From the NCBI GenBank assembly GCA_902765625.1, contig CACXAO010000021.1, positions 1 to 32,549 of the forward strand: a DNA stretch of 32,549 nucleotides, in the 5' to 3' direction. Shown here one piece after another: positions 24,261 through 32,446 of the stretch. Below the pieces are notes generated by a model, which had not been told where the DNA came from, did no database searches, and saw nothing but the letters and a program-made list of their open reading frames with translations. This DNA is from an uncultured Ruminococcus sp. (lineage in GTDB: Bacteria > Bacillota > Clostridia > Oscillospirales > Acutalibacteraceae). Each line of letters opens with the position of its first letter. The stretch's first letter is position 1. The translations under genes were made by a program, and so were the position numbers.

Positions 24261-25100
24261 TCAGTCTGCAATTTTAAGTGAAATATCGAAAGCCTTGACA
24301 GAGTGCGTGATCGCGCCCATCGAAATGATGTCCACGCCTGTCTCGGCGATTTCTCTCAGTCTGTCCTCGGTCACGTTGCCGCTCGCCTCAAGCAGCGCCT
24401 TGCCGCCTGTGATCTCAACCGCGTCGCGCATCATCTCGCAGGTCATGTTGTCGAGCATGATTACGTCGACTCCTGCCTCAAGCGCCTGACCCAGCTCGTC
24501 GAGGTTGCGGACCTCAAGCTCGATTTTGGTCATGTGACCGAGCTTTTCCCTGAGCTTTGCAACGGCGTTTTTGATTCCGCCGCCCGCGTCAACGTGGTTG
24601 TCCTTGAGCATGGCGGCGTCCGAGAGGTTGTAGCGGTGGTTTCTGCCGCCGCCGACCGTTACGGCGTACTTTTGCAGCGGACGCATGCCGGGCAGAGTCT
24701 TTCTGGTGTCGGCGATGGAGGCGTTTGTGCCCTTTACGATTTTGACCGCCTTGTTGGTCGCGGTCGCAACGCCGCTCATGTGCTGGATAAGGTTGAGCGC
24801 GGTGCGTTCGCCCTTGAGAATGGTGCGTGTTTTGCCCTTGATCTCGGCAATGATATCGCCCTTCTGCAGCTCGTCGCCGTCCTTTTTGTAGACGGTCGCC
24901 TCAAAGCCCTCGGGCTGTAAAATGCGGAATACTCTGAGCGCAACGTCGATACCGCAGAGAATGCCGTCGTCCTTGGCGAGAAAACGCGCGGTGTTCTCCT
25001 GTTCCTCGTCGATGAGGTAGTCGGTGGTAACGTCGAGGTAATTGATGTCCTCAAGCAGCGCGGTTTTGATGATGTTGTCCACGTAGATGCTGTTTATCAT
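24261..25100 (-). CDS. nadC: Quinolinate phosphoribosyltransferase (nicotinate-nucleotide pyrophosphorylase, carboxylating)
   Basis: A 279-residue enzyme that converts quinolinate and PRPP into nicotinate mononucleotide in de novo NAD synthesis. The conserved segments ERTALNLIQHMSGVAT, DTRKTLPGMR, KYAVTVGGGRNHRYNLSDAAMLKDNH and EASGNVTEDRL are complete. The start shares an ATGA with the nadB stop, indicating coupled translation, and ddh follows 18 bases later. Confidence 0.97.
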   Translation of the reverse strand: MINSIYVDNIIKTALLEDINYLDVTTDYLIDEEQENTARFLAKDDGILCGIDVALRVFRILQPEGFEATVYKKDGDELQKGDIIAEIKGKTRTILKGERTALNLIQHMSGVATATNKAVKIVKGTNASIADTRKTLPGMRPLQKYAVTVGGGRNHRYNLSDAAMLKDNHVDAGGGIKNAVAKLREKLGHMTKIELEVRNLDELGQALEAGVDVIMLDNMTCEMMRDAVEITGGKALLEASGNVTEDRLREIAETGVDIISMGAITHSVKAFDISLKIAD

Positions 25101-26563
25101 GATTGACCCTCCCGAACTTCGTCAAGAATTATGCTCGCCACAACGGCGATGCTCTTTGCTTCAACGAGGTCTGACGAGATTTCATAGCACTCGCTGAAAA
25201 GCTGTTTTATTATGTCCTCCACCTTTTTGTAGCTCTCGTCGTACTTTTCGGGCTTGGGGAGAACGAAGTATGCGTCCTGCAAAATCGCGCGTATCTGCGA
25301 ACGGAAGCCGGACGGCATTTTTTTGCCTGTGATCGGGCGGTGAGCAGGCTCCAGACCGAGCGGCTTTCTGCCGTACTTCTGAAGCTTGCGCGTAATGTCC
25401 TCGGCGGCGGTTCTCGAGTAGACGAGAGCCTCAAGCAGCGAGTTGCTGGCGAGTCTGTTTGCGCCGTGAACGCCCGTGTGAGCGCATTCGCCTGCCGCGT
25501 AAAGTCCGTCGATGGAGGTTTCGGAGTGCAGATTTACGTCTATGCCGCCCATCAGGTAGTGCTGACAGGGATAAACGGGGATCCACTCCTTTGTGATGTC
25601 GATACCCTCCTCGAGACACTTCGCGTAAATCATCGGGAAGCGGCTCTTGATAAAGTCCGCGGGCTTGTGGGTTATGTCGAGGTAGAATTTCTCGCTGTTC
25701 GTACGTAAGGCTTCGCGCGCAATCGCGTTTGAAACAACGTCGCGCGGAGCAAGCTCGCCGCGTTTGTCGTAGTTGTGGGCAAAGCGTTCGCCGTTGCAGT
25801 TGAGCAGCACCGCGCCTTCGCCTCTTACCGCCTCGGAAATCAGGAAGCGCTCGCGGTTAGCCTCAGCCGCAAACGCGGTGGGGTGGAACTGAACTCGCGA
25901 GAGGTTGCGGATCTTCGCGCCGAGCATGTAGGCAAAGGCGATGCCGTCGCCGGTCGCGATAGCGGAGTTGGTTGTGTATTGATAAACCCTGCCTATGCCG
26001 CCGGTGGCGAGCAGACAGTAGTTGCAGCCGAAGTAAAGGCTTTTGCCGTCCTTGAGAACGCTCAGGTAAAATCCGCCGAGGGTCTTGTGCATGGAGTAAA
26101 GCAGCGCGTTGTCGAGAATATCGACGTTGGGCAGCTTCTTGACCTGCTCGATAAGCGCGTCTACTATCGCCTTGCCGGTGGAGTCCTTGTGGTGGACAAT
26201 GCGGTGGCGGCTGTGACCTGCCTCAAGGGTCTTGCACATGGTGCCGTCGGGATTGAGGTCGTAATCCACGCCGAGGTCTTTGGTGCGCAGCACGTCGGCG
26301 GGACCCTCCTTGACGAGCTTCTCAACCGCCGAAAGGGTGTTTTTGTACTTGCCGGCGACAAGAGTGTCGTTGATATGCAGCTTGTAGTTGTCGTGAACGG
26401 TGTCGAGCACGCAGGCAACGCCGCCCTGAGCGAGGGAGGAGTTGGAAAGAGGCAGCTCGCGTTTTGAGATCAGAAGCACGCTTACGCTCTCCGGAAAATT
26501 CAGAGCCGCGTAAAGACCTGCCGCGCCTGTGCCGACGATCACCGCGTCGTATCGTTTATCCAT
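25097..26563 (-). CDS. nadB: L-aspartate oxidase
   Basis: A 488-residue flavoenzyme that oxidises L-aspartate to iminoaspartate, the first step of de novo NAD synthesis; in anaerobes fumarate can serve as electron acceptor. It shows the FAD-binding VIVGTGAAGLYAALNF near the N-terminus, SSLAQGGVACVL, RHRIVHHKDSTGKAI, and the signature GLYAAGECAHTGVHGANRLASNSLLE near 340-370. ATG 26563 follows TTGAGG at good spacing; a TTG at 26575 is less likely. nadA (quinolinate synthase) is not in the window and must lie elsewhere if the pathway is complete. Its promoter overlaps the divergent hflX promoter. Confidence 0.95.
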   Translation of the reverse strand: MDKRYDAVIVGTGAAGLYAALNFPESVSVLLISKRELPLSNSSLAQGGVACVLDTVHDNYKLHINDTLVAGKYKNTLSAVEKLVKEGPADVLRTKDLGVDYDLNPDGTMCKTLEAGHSRHRIVHHKDSTGKAIVDALIEQVKKLPNVDILDNALLYSMHKTLGGFYLSVLKDGKSLYFGCNYCLLATGGIGRVYQYTTNSAIATGDGIAFAYMLGAKIRNLSRVQFHPTAFAAEANRERFLISEAVRGEGAVLLNCNGERFAHNYDKRGELAPRDVVSNAIAREALRTNSEKFYLDITHKPADFIKSRFPMIYAKCLEEGIDITKEWIPVYPCQHYLMGGIDVNLHSETSIDGLYAAGECAHTGVHGANRLASNSLLEALVYSRTAAEDITRKLQKYGRKPLGLEPAHRPITGKKMPSGFRSQIRAILQDAYFVLPKPEKYDESYKKVEDIIKQLFSECYEISSDLVEAKSIAVVASIILDEVREGQS

Positions 26564-26594
26564 ATGGTACCTCAAGATAAATCCGAAATTTTTA

Positions 26595-26623
26595 TTTACA
26601 TTCTTCCAAATTTATATTATACT
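26595..26623 (+). promoter_or_regulatory. Promoter of hflX
   Basis: TTTACA (26595-26600), a 17-base spacer and TATACT (26618-26623) on the + strand, facing and overlapping the nadB promoter. Confidence 0.7.
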
Positions 26624-26644
26624 ACTTTATATGAAAATAGTAAA
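26616..26644 (-). promoter_or_regulatory. Promoter of nadB-nadC-ddh
   Basis: On the - strand, TTTACT (26644-26639), a 17-base spacer and a perfect TATAAT (26621-26616). The -10 element overlaps that of the opposite hflX promoter. No NiaR/NrtR-type operator was recognised. Confidence 0.8.
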
Positions 26645-26678
26645 TAATAAATTTAAATTCTGAGGGAAAGAAAATCGT

Positions 26679-27926
26679 ATGAACATGATTGAAAACGAGG
26701 AAAAAATCACCCGTGCGCTGCTCGTCAGCGTAGATACGGGCGACTTTGACGCCGAAGCGTCGCTCGCTGAGCTTGAGGAGCTTGTCAAGAGCGCAGGAGC
26801 CGTTCCGGAGTTCACTCTGACCCAAAAGCTGCAGCGACCCGAAAGCGCGACCTTTGTCGGTTCGGGCAAGCTGCTCGAGATCAAGGAGCTTTGCGAGGCT
26901 CAGGAGCTCGATCTGATCGTTGTTGACAGCGAGCTTACGCCGACACAGATAAAAAATATAGAAAACTTCACCGACGTACGCGTTATCGACCGCACCACGC
27001 TGATTCTCGATATCTTCGCGCAGCGCGCGCGTTCAAAGGAGGGCAAGCTTCAGGTAGAGCTTGCGCAGCTCAAGTACCTTCTGCCGCGCCTTACCGGCAA
27101 GGGAATCGAGATGTCGCGTCTCGGAGGCGGTATCGGAACGAGAGGTCCCGGCGAGACGAAGATAGAAACCGACCGCCGCCACATCCGCCGCCGCATGGAA
27201 ACGCTCAAGGACGAGCTTGCCGAGGTAGAGAAGCACCGCCATATGCTGCGCCGCCGCCGCGAAAAGGACGGCGTGATCACCTGCGCCATAGTCGGCTATA
27301 CGAACGCCGGCAAGTCGACCCTGATGAACACGCTGACCGACGCGGGAGTTCTCGCTCAGGACAAGCTTTTCGCGACCCTCGACCCGACGTCGCGCGCGTT
27401 GAAGCTGCCCGGCGGAGTTTCGGTTATGCTGATAGACACCGTCGGACTTGTCCGCCGCCTGCCGCACCATCTTGTCGAGGCGTTCCGTTCGACCCTTGAG
27501 GAAGCGGCGCAGTCGGACATCATCATCAACCTTTGCGACGCTTCGAGCGACGAGGCGAGGGTTCACCTGAGCGTGACAAACGACCTGCTCGAATCCCTCG
27601 GCGCACAGGACAGACCGATCATCACCGTTCTCAACAAGTGCGACCTGCTCGACGGCAGCTTAATACCGCTTGAGTTTGAGTCGTGCGTCAAGATAAGCGC
27701 CAAGACGGGAGAGGGCATAGACAGGCTGCTCGAAGCGATAGAAAACAACCTTCCCGTCCGCATGAAGCGAGTAAGCCTGCTGATACCGTTTTCGGACGCC
27801 GGAATAGTCAGCGAGATCCGCGGGAATGGCACTCTGCTTTCGGAGGAATACACCGCCGATGGAGTAGAGGTCGAGGCGATCGCGGACGAGATTTTGTACT
27901 CAAAGCTTGCGCGGTTTGAAAAATAA
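26679..27926 (+). CDS. hflX: Ribosome-associated GTPase HflX
   Basis: A 415-residue GTPase that binds the large ribosomal subunit and helps split or rescue stalled ribosomes. The N-terminal HflX domain ends with the signature SRLGGGIGTRGPGETKIETDRR (about 146-167), followed by a coiled-coil stretch. The G domain has G1 GYTNAGKST (206-214), G3 DTVGL and G4 NKCD. A short C-terminal domain follows. The ATG lies 8-12 bases after GAGGGAAAG (26662-26670). It is divergent from nadB and followed 12 bases later by a PAP2 gene, probably in the same transcript. Confidence 0.96.
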   Translation: MNMIENEEKITRALLVSVDTGDFDAEASLAELEELVKSAGAVPEFTLTQKLQRPESATFVGSGKLLEIKELCEAQELDLIVVDSELTPTQIKNIENFTDVRVIDRTTLILDIFAQRARSKEGKLQVELAQLKYLLPRLTGKGIEMSRLGGGIGTRGPGETKIETDRRHIRRRMETLKDELAEVEKHRHMLRRRREKDGVITCAIVGYTNAGKSTLMNTLTDAGVLAQDKLFATLDPTSRALKLPGGVSVMLIDTVGLVRRLPHHLVEAFRSTLEEAAQSDIIINLCDASSDEARVHLSVTNDLLESLGAQDRPIITVLNKCDLLDGSLIPLEFESCVKISAKTGEGIDRLLEAIENNLPVRMKRVSLLIPFSDAGIVSEIRGNGTLLSEEYTADGVEVEAIADEILYSKLARFEK

Positions 27927-27938
27927 GGAGTGGTACTT

Positions 27939-28511
27939 ATGGAATTTATAACCTCAATCGACTTTGCAATTCTGGATTTTATTCAGTCTGCAATCAAAAA
28001 CTTTATTCTCGACCCCGTAATGATGGTGTTCAGCTACGCCGGCGACAAGGGCGCAATCTGGATAATTCTGGGTCTTGTACTTCTGTTCTTCCGCAAAACG
28101 CGCGTTACGGGCGTAATGGTTCTCGCGGCGCTTCTGCTCGGTCTTGTCATGGGCGAGTACGGACTGAAATTCATCGTCTGCCGTCCGCGGCCGTTTGTGA
28201 CCAATACCGATATCACGCTGAACATCGTCGCGCCGTCGGGCTACAGCTTCCCGTCGGGACATTCGATCGCGGCGTTCTCGTCGGCGCTTATCGTCGCGGT
28301 GAGGGAAAGACGCGCGTTCGGAATAGCGGCGTACGTTGTGGCGGCGCTGATCGCGTTCTCGCGGCTTTATAACTACGTGCACTTCCCGACGGACGTTCTT
28401 GCAGGAATGGCAATCGGCACGATCGCCGCGCTTATCGTGATATTCGTCTTCAAAAAGACAAAGCTCGATAACAAGATAGAAAATATCGGTAAAAAGAAGA
28501 ACGCCGCGTAA
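27939..28511 (+). CDS. PAP2-family membrane phosphatase
   Basis: A 190-residue membrane protein with about five hydrophobic helices and the three PAP2 motifs: K77xxxxR82P (KFIVCRPRP), PSGHS (105-109) and SRxxxxxHxxxD (S141, R142, H148, D152). Such enzymes remove phosphate from lipid phosphates, for example undecaprenyl pyrophosphate in cell-wall recycling or phosphatidate. The substrate cannot be told from sequence. AAGGAG (27925-27930) lies 8 bases before ATG 27939, which is chosen over an in-frame GTG at 27930. It follows hflX by 12 bases and precedes a terminator. Confidence 0.9.
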   Translation: MEFITSIDFAILDFIQSAIKNFILDPVMMVFSYAGDKGAIWIILGLVLLFFRKTRVTGVMVLAALLLGLVMGEYGLKFIVCRPRPFVTNTDITLNIVAPSGYSFPSGHSIAAFSSALIVAVRERRAFGIAAYVVAALIAFSRLYNYVHFPTDVLAGMAIGTIAALIVIFVFKKTKLDNKIENIGKKKNAA

Positions 28512-28523
28512 ACGAGGATTTCA

Positions 28524-28566
28524 GCCGGAGAGTATCGGAACAGCCGACGCTCTCCGGCACTTTTTA
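28524..28566 (+). terminator. Rho-independent terminator after hflX-PAP2
   Basis: A perfect 9-bp GC-rich stem (28524-28532 with 28550-28558) is followed by ACTTTTTAA. Confidence 0.88.
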
Positions 28567-28583
28567 ATAATATATAAAAATAC

Positions 28584-28612
28584 TTGATTTTCTGAAAAAT
28601 CTATGTTATAAT
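28584..28612 (+). promoter_or_regulatory. Strong promoter of the SRP RNA gene
   Basis: TTGATT (28584-28589), a 17-base spacer and TATAAT (28607-28612) preceded by TGT (extended -10). It is suited to an abundant RNA and starts near 28620. Confidence 0.85.
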
Positions 28613-28633
28613 AGCAAAAGACGCAAGCAGTCA

Positions 28634-28738
28634 ACGCGTGCAAATAAGTGAGCGGCAGGCCCTGTGCGATTGGGGCCTGTGAACCATGTCAGGCGGGGAA
28701 CCGAGCAGCATTAAGGTCGTTCTCTTATTTGCACGCCG
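28634..28738 (+). ncRNA. ffs: Signal recognition particle RNA (small bacterial type, 4.5S-like)
   Basis: This RNA guides membrane and secreted proteins together with Ffh. The conserved helix 8 is clear around 28675-28715: GTGAACC, then GTCAGG, a GGAA tetraloop closed by CGG/CCG, and AGCAGC on the other side of the symmetric loop. The ends pair through a perfect 13-bp stem (28636-28648 with 28724-28736). At about 105 bases it lacks the Alu domain of the ~270-base SRP RNA found in Bacillus and classical Clostridium. It has its own promoter and terminator and sits directly before dnaX. The exact mature ends are uncertain by a few bases. Confidence 0.93.
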
Positions 28739-28770
28739 CCGTCATCATTCGGCAGGACGGCTTGCTTTTT
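28738..28770 (+). terminator. Terminator of the SRP RNA gene
   Basis: A 6-bp stem (28738-28743 with 28756-28761) is followed by TTGCTTTTT, between the SRP RNA and the dnaX ribosome binding site. Some read-through into dnaX is likely, because no separate dnaX promoter is visible. Confidence 0.75.
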
Positions 28771-28791
28771 CTATGCAGCGGAGGTGATCGC

Positions 28792-30531
28792 GTGTATCAG
28801 GCATTGTACAGAAAGTGGAGACCCAAAACCTTTGACGACGTCGCCGGTCAGGAGCATATTACCACCACACTCAGGAATGAACTGAAAAACGACCGTATCA
28901 GCCACGCGTACCTCTTTACAGGCTCGCGCGGTACGGGAAAAACCACCTGCGCCAAAATCCTCGCAAAGGCTGTGAACTGCCTCAACCCCAAGGACGGCAG
29001 TCCGTGCGGCGAGTGCGAGGTTTGCCGCGAGATCGACAACGGCACCTCCATCGACGTCTTTGAGATGGACGCCGCGTCAAACCGCAAAATCGACGACATC
29101 CGCGGAATCATCGACGAGGTACAGGGCACGCCGTATAAGTGCCGCTACAAGGTGTATATCGTCGACGAGGTTCATATGCTCACCCCGGAGTCCTTCAACG
29201 CGCTTCTTAAAATCCTCGAGGAGCCGCCGAAACACGTGATTTTTATTCTCGCGACAACCGAGGTTCACAAGATAATGCTGACTATCCAGTCGCGCTGTCA
29301 GCGGTTCGATTTTCACCGCATTCCGCCTCGCGATATCGCCGACAGGCTGCTCTACGTCGCAAATCAGGAGGGTATCGCCCTCGACGACGCGGCGGCTATG
29401 CTTATCGCTTCCGTGTCCGACGGCGCAATGCGCGACGCCTTGTCGCTGCTCGACCGCTGTATCGCGATCAGCCGCGAGGTCAACTCCGACGTTGTACGCA
29501 CGGCGGCAGGACTTGCCGACAAGGGCTATCTCTACGACCTCGCCTCCTGCGTGATAAACAAAAACACCGCGAAGGCGCTCGGTATAATCGACAGGCTCTA
29601 CGGCGAAGCGAAGGATATGCCTTTGCTCTGCGACGAGCTGACTGCGCATTTCCGCGCGCTTATGCTTATAAAATCCGTTTCAAATCCGCGCGACATCGTT
29701 GTTTTTACCGACAGCGAATTTGAGCAGAGCGTCGCTCAGGCGGATTACCTCTCGCTTGCCGACATCGTTTTCTATATGGACGTGCTTTCGCGCGCCTATC
29801 AGCGCATGGGCAAGGGCACCGGCGACAGAACCGAGCTTGAAATGGCGGTCGTCAAACTGACCTCGCCTGAGCTTGACGTGACAAACGAGTCTGTTGCCGC
29901 AAGGCTCACCGCGCTTGAGCAGGCAGTGAGAAAGGGAATCGCCGTCGCAGCGACTCAGCCTGCGCCGCTTCCGATAACAAGCCCGGAGCCGGCTGATACC
30001 GGAACCGCGAAGGCGGCGGAAACAAGCGAGTCTGAGCAAATGCAGAAGGCAGCGGAAACCGTTCCCGCGGAGCCGCAAAAAACGGAACCCGTAAGGTCAG
30101 AGCCAAAGCCGGAAGCGAAGGCTGAGCCGCAGCCGGCAGCAACAAAGCCCGCACCGGCGCCTTTGAAGCGTTCGGGCGAGGTAGACGTGGTCGAGCTGAG
30201 CCGAAACGCAAAGCCGTTCCCGAACTGGGCGGAGATAGTTGAGAGCTTTCGAGGTCCCTCGGCGACCATAGCCGCGTCGCTGTCAGGCTCGGAGGCGTTC
30301 GTAAACGGCAGCTATCTGCTGATAAAGGCTGAGAGCGACCTCGCGTTTGAAATGCTCAAAATTCCCGAAAAACGCCGCGCTATCCGCGAGGCAATTATCG
30401 CGAACACGGGCAAGCAGTACCGTCTGGGGCCGTACCGTCTCGAAGATAAGCGGCAGCAGACAGCGGCAGACCCGTTTGAGCAGTTCAAGGACAGGCTGAT
30501 AAAAAGCGGCATTGAGTACACAGAAGAATAA
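28792..30531 (+). CDS. dnaX: DNA polymerase III subunit gamma/tau
   Basis: A 579-residue clamp-loader ATPase that loads the sliding clamp during replication. The N-terminal AAA+ domain has Walker A GSRGTGKT (44-51), a zinc knuckle with Cys63, Cys72, Cys75 and Cys78, Walker B IVDEVH and the SRC motif QSRCQRF. A collar region follows, then a Pro/Glu/Ala-rich linker (about 395-465), then a C-terminal tau-like domain. The GTG at 28792 is chosen: GGAGG (28780-28784) precedes it and MYQALYRKWRPKTF is the normal N-terminus. Longer reading to 28648 would run through the SRP RNA. It is followed by ybaB and recR in the classic order. A six-A run lies at 30077-30082, near codon 430. Confidence 0.97.
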   Translation: MYQALYRKWRPKTFDDVAGQEHITTTLRNELKNDRISHAYLFTGSRGTGKTTCAKILAKAVNCLNPKDGSPCGECEVCREIDNGTSIDVFEMDAASNRKIDDIRGIIDEVQGTPYKCRYKVYIVDEVHMLTPESFNALLKILEEPPKHVIFILATTEVHKIMLTIQSRCQRFDFHRIPPRDIADRLLYVANQEGIALDDAAAMLIASVSDGAMRDALSLLDRCIAISREVNSDVVRTAAGLADKGYLYDLASCVINKNTAKALGIIDRLYGEAKDMPLLCDELTAHFRALMLIKSVSNPRDIVVFTDSEFEQSVAQADYLSLADIVFYMDVLSRAYQRMGKGTGDRTELEMAVVKLTSPELDVTNESVAARLTALEQAVRKGIAVAATQPAPLPITSPEPADTGTAKAAETSESEQMQKAAETVPAEPQKTEPVRSEPKPEAKAEPQPAATKPAPAPLKRSGEVDVVELSRNAKPFPNWAEIVESFRGPSATIAASLSGSEAFVNGSYLLIKAESDLAFEMLKIPEKRRAIREAIIANTGKQYRLGPYRLEDKRQQTAADPFEQFKDRLIKSGIEYTEE

Positions 30532-30571
30532 TTAATTTAAATAAATACAAACCTGAAAGGAAGAACAAAAT

Positions 30572-30922
30572 ATGAAAGCAAGATTACCCAAGGGCTACGG
30601 CAGCGGCGGAGCCAACAACATCCAGCAGCTCGCGCGTCAGGCTCAGAAGCTCCAGGACGACATGGAGGCGGTATCCGCAGAGCTTGAGGCTAAGGAATAT
30701 GAGGCTGCGGCAGGCGGCGGCGCCGTTAAGGTAGCCGTAACCGGCAAAATGGAGCTTACCAAGGTAGAAATCAGCCCCGAGGTCGTTGACCCCGAGGATG
30801 TAGAGATGCTCGCAGACCTCGTTATGGCTGCGGCTAACGAAGCGCTCAGAAGCGCGGCAAAAGAAAAAGAGGAAAGAATGGAGTCAATCTCGGGCGGCTT
30901 GAATATCCCGGGAATGTTCTGA
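30572..30922 (+). CDS. YbaB/EbfC nucleoid-associated protein
   Basis: A 116-residue small DNA-binding protein of the YbaB/EbfC family, with a glycine-rich N-terminus, a helix [29 protein letters not shown], the conserved [37 protein letters not shown] core and a C-terminal helix. It forms dimers that coat or bend DNA. Between dnaX and recR it occupies the position conserved in most bacteria. The ATG follows GAAAGGAAG (30554-30562), and recR starts one base after its stop. Confidence 0.95.
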   Translation: MKARLPKGYGSGGANNIQQLARQAQKLQDDMEAVSAELEAKEYEAAAGGGAVKVAVTGKMELTKVEISPEVVDPEDVEMLADLVMAAANEALRSAAKEKEERMESISGGLNIPGMF

Positions 30923-30923
30923 T

Positions 30924-31526
30924 ATGGCGCAATACAACGTCGCTCCGCTTGAAAATCTTGTGGAGCAGTTTGAAAAAATGCCCGGCATCGGTCATAAAAC
31001 CGCCCAGCGGCTTGCATATTATGTACTGAATCTGTCAAAAACAGAAGCGGAACAGCTTGCGGCGGCGGTTATGGACGCTCACACCAAAATTCATTACTGC
31101 AGCCGCTGCTGCAATCTCACCGACAAGGAGCTGTGTCCGATATGCGCGTCCGATTCGCGCGACCACAGCGTGATCTGCGTGGTCGAAACGCCGCGCGACG
31201 TTACGGCGGTCGAGAATACGCGCGAATACAGCGGCACCTACCATGTGCTTCACGGCTCTATATCTCCGCTCAACGGAATCAGTCCCGAGGAGCTTACGGT
31301 AAAGGAGCTTCTCGCGAGGATCGCGCAGGGCGGTGTAAATGAAGTGATAATGGCGACCAATCCGACCGTTGAGGGCGACGCGACCGCGCTGTATTTATCG
31401 GGACTGCTCAAGCCGATGGGAATCAAGGTAACGCGTCTCGCCTACGGAATCCCTGTGGGCGGCGACCTCGAGTATGCCGACGAGTACACTCTCGCCAAGG
31501 CTCTGGAAGGCAGGAACGAGATATGA
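30924..31526 (+). CDS. recR: Recombination mediator RecR
   Basis: A 200-residue protein of the RecFOR pathway that helps load RecA onto single-stranded DNA gaps. The helix-hairpin-helix segment [17 protein letters not shown] is near the N-terminus. The C4 zinc finger is Cys59, Cys62, Cys71 and Cys74. The Toprim domain ([16 protein letters not shown] to [14 protein letters not shown]) and Walker-like C-terminus [18 protein letters not shown] are complete. The stop shares an ATGA with the smpB start. Confidence 0.97.
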   Translation: MAQYNVAPLENLVEQFEKMPGIGHKTAQRLAYYVLNLSKTEAEQLAAAVMDAHTKIHYCSRCCNLTDKELCPICASDSRDHSVICVVETPRDVTAVENTREYSGTYHVLHGSISPLNGISPEELTVKELLARIAQGGVNEVIMATNPTVEGDATALYLSGLLKPMGIKVTRLAYGIPVGGDLEYADEYTLAKALEGRNEI

Positions 31527-31981
31527 GCGAACTCAAAACCATAGCCAACAACAAAAAAGCGCGCCACGACTATTTTATCGAGGAGAGCTTTGAGGCAGGC
31601 ATCGAGCTGTGCGGAACGGAGGTAAAGTCCATACGCAGCGGCAGGGTCAACCTCAAGGACAGCTGGTGCTCAATAGTCGAGGGCGAGATATTCGTAAACG
31701 GAATGCACATTTCGCCTTACGAGCACGGAAATATATTTAACCGCGACCCAATGCGCGTCCGCAAGCTGCTGATGCACAAAAAGGAGATCAACCGTCTTTA
31801 CGGAGTGGTAAAGCAGACCGGCTATTCGCTGATACCGATAAGTCTTTATTTCAAGGGCAGCAGGGTAAAGATGCAGCTGGGACTCTGCCGCGGCAAAAAG
31901 CTCTATGACAAGCGCGAGGACATGGCAAAGCGCACAGCCAAGCGCGACATAGAACGCGCCCTAAAGGAACAGGGCAGATAA
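31523..31981 (+). CDS. smpB: SsrA-binding protein SmpB
   Basis: A 152-residue protein that binds tmRNA and brings it to stalled ribosomes for trans-translation. [39 protein letters not shown] and the basic C-terminal tail with [25 protein letters not shown] are all present and full length. It overlaps recR by ATGA, and the tmRNA it serves is encoded 60 bases downstream. Confidence 0.97.
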   Translation: MSELKTIANNKKARHDYFIEESFEAGIELCGTEVKSIRSGRVNLKDSWCSIVEGEIFVNGMHISPYEHGNIFNRDPMRVRKLLMHKKEINRLYGVVKQTGYSLIPISLYFKGSRVKMQLGLCRGKKLYDKREDMAKRTAKRDIERALKEQGR

Positions 31982-32041
31982 ACAAAGTAAACACGTTCCG
32001 TCGGGAACGATCACTGCGAAGCGAAGAGCTTCGCAATATAT

Positions 32042-32385
32042 GGGGATGTAAAGGCTTCGACGGGGAGCGCGAACTCTGATAAGCGAGCGGCGGTGCGGAA
32101 CCGCCATAAAATCCGCAACTTTAAAATAACTGACAAAAATACAGTTGCTTTAGCAGCGTAAGCTGCTCGTTCCTGCGCTGAGTACCTCGGCAGCGCAAGG
32201 GGCGTCGATCAGAGGTAAATGTGAACGGGAAAGCGCTCCGGTTCCCGTCACACATCAGGAGCTGCCAAGCTGCGTAGCCTGTCGATGGGCGCCGCAGTAA
32301 GGGAGATTAAAAACACCGACTGCGCTCGGAGAAAGTCAGGGCAAGTACTTTTCGGACGCGGGTTCGATTCCCGCCATCTCCACCA
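32042..32385 (+). ncRNA. ssrA: Transfer-messenger RNA (tmRNA)
   Basis: The 5' end GGGGATGTAAAGGCTTCGAC and 3' end with a T-arm (GGGTTCGATTCCCGCC) and encoded CCA form the tRNA-like half. The acceptor stem pairs 32042-32048 with 32375-32381, with a G-U at the third pair, the alanine identity element. The tag frame ends GCT TTA GCA GCG TAA (stop 32159-32161). After the upstream element AAAATAACT the resume codon would be GAC at 32132, giving the tag DKNTVALAA. It rescues stalled ribosomes with SmpB, encoded just upstream. No separate promoter is obvious, so it may be processed from the smpB transcript. Confidence 0.96.
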
Positions 32386-32415
32386 TAAAGGATATGCAAA
32401 AAAGATATATCCCCG

Positions 32416-32446
32416 AAAAACCCCGATTCTATCGGGGTTTTTCACG
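32416..32446 (+). terminator. Rho-independent terminator of ssrA
   Basis: A perfect 12-bp stem (32416-32427 with 32431-32442) with a 3-base loop, the 3' arm ending in TTTTT. Confidence 0.92.

Noticed and set aside
23499-26467. Several + strand frames opposite ddh, nadC and nadB
   Set aside because: These are shadows of well-conserved - strand genes, with no independent support.
28648-28791. Longer N-terminus for dnaX starting at 28648
   Set aside because: This stretch is the SRP RNA and its terminator. A good ribosome binding site and the conserved N-terminus begin at GTG 28792.
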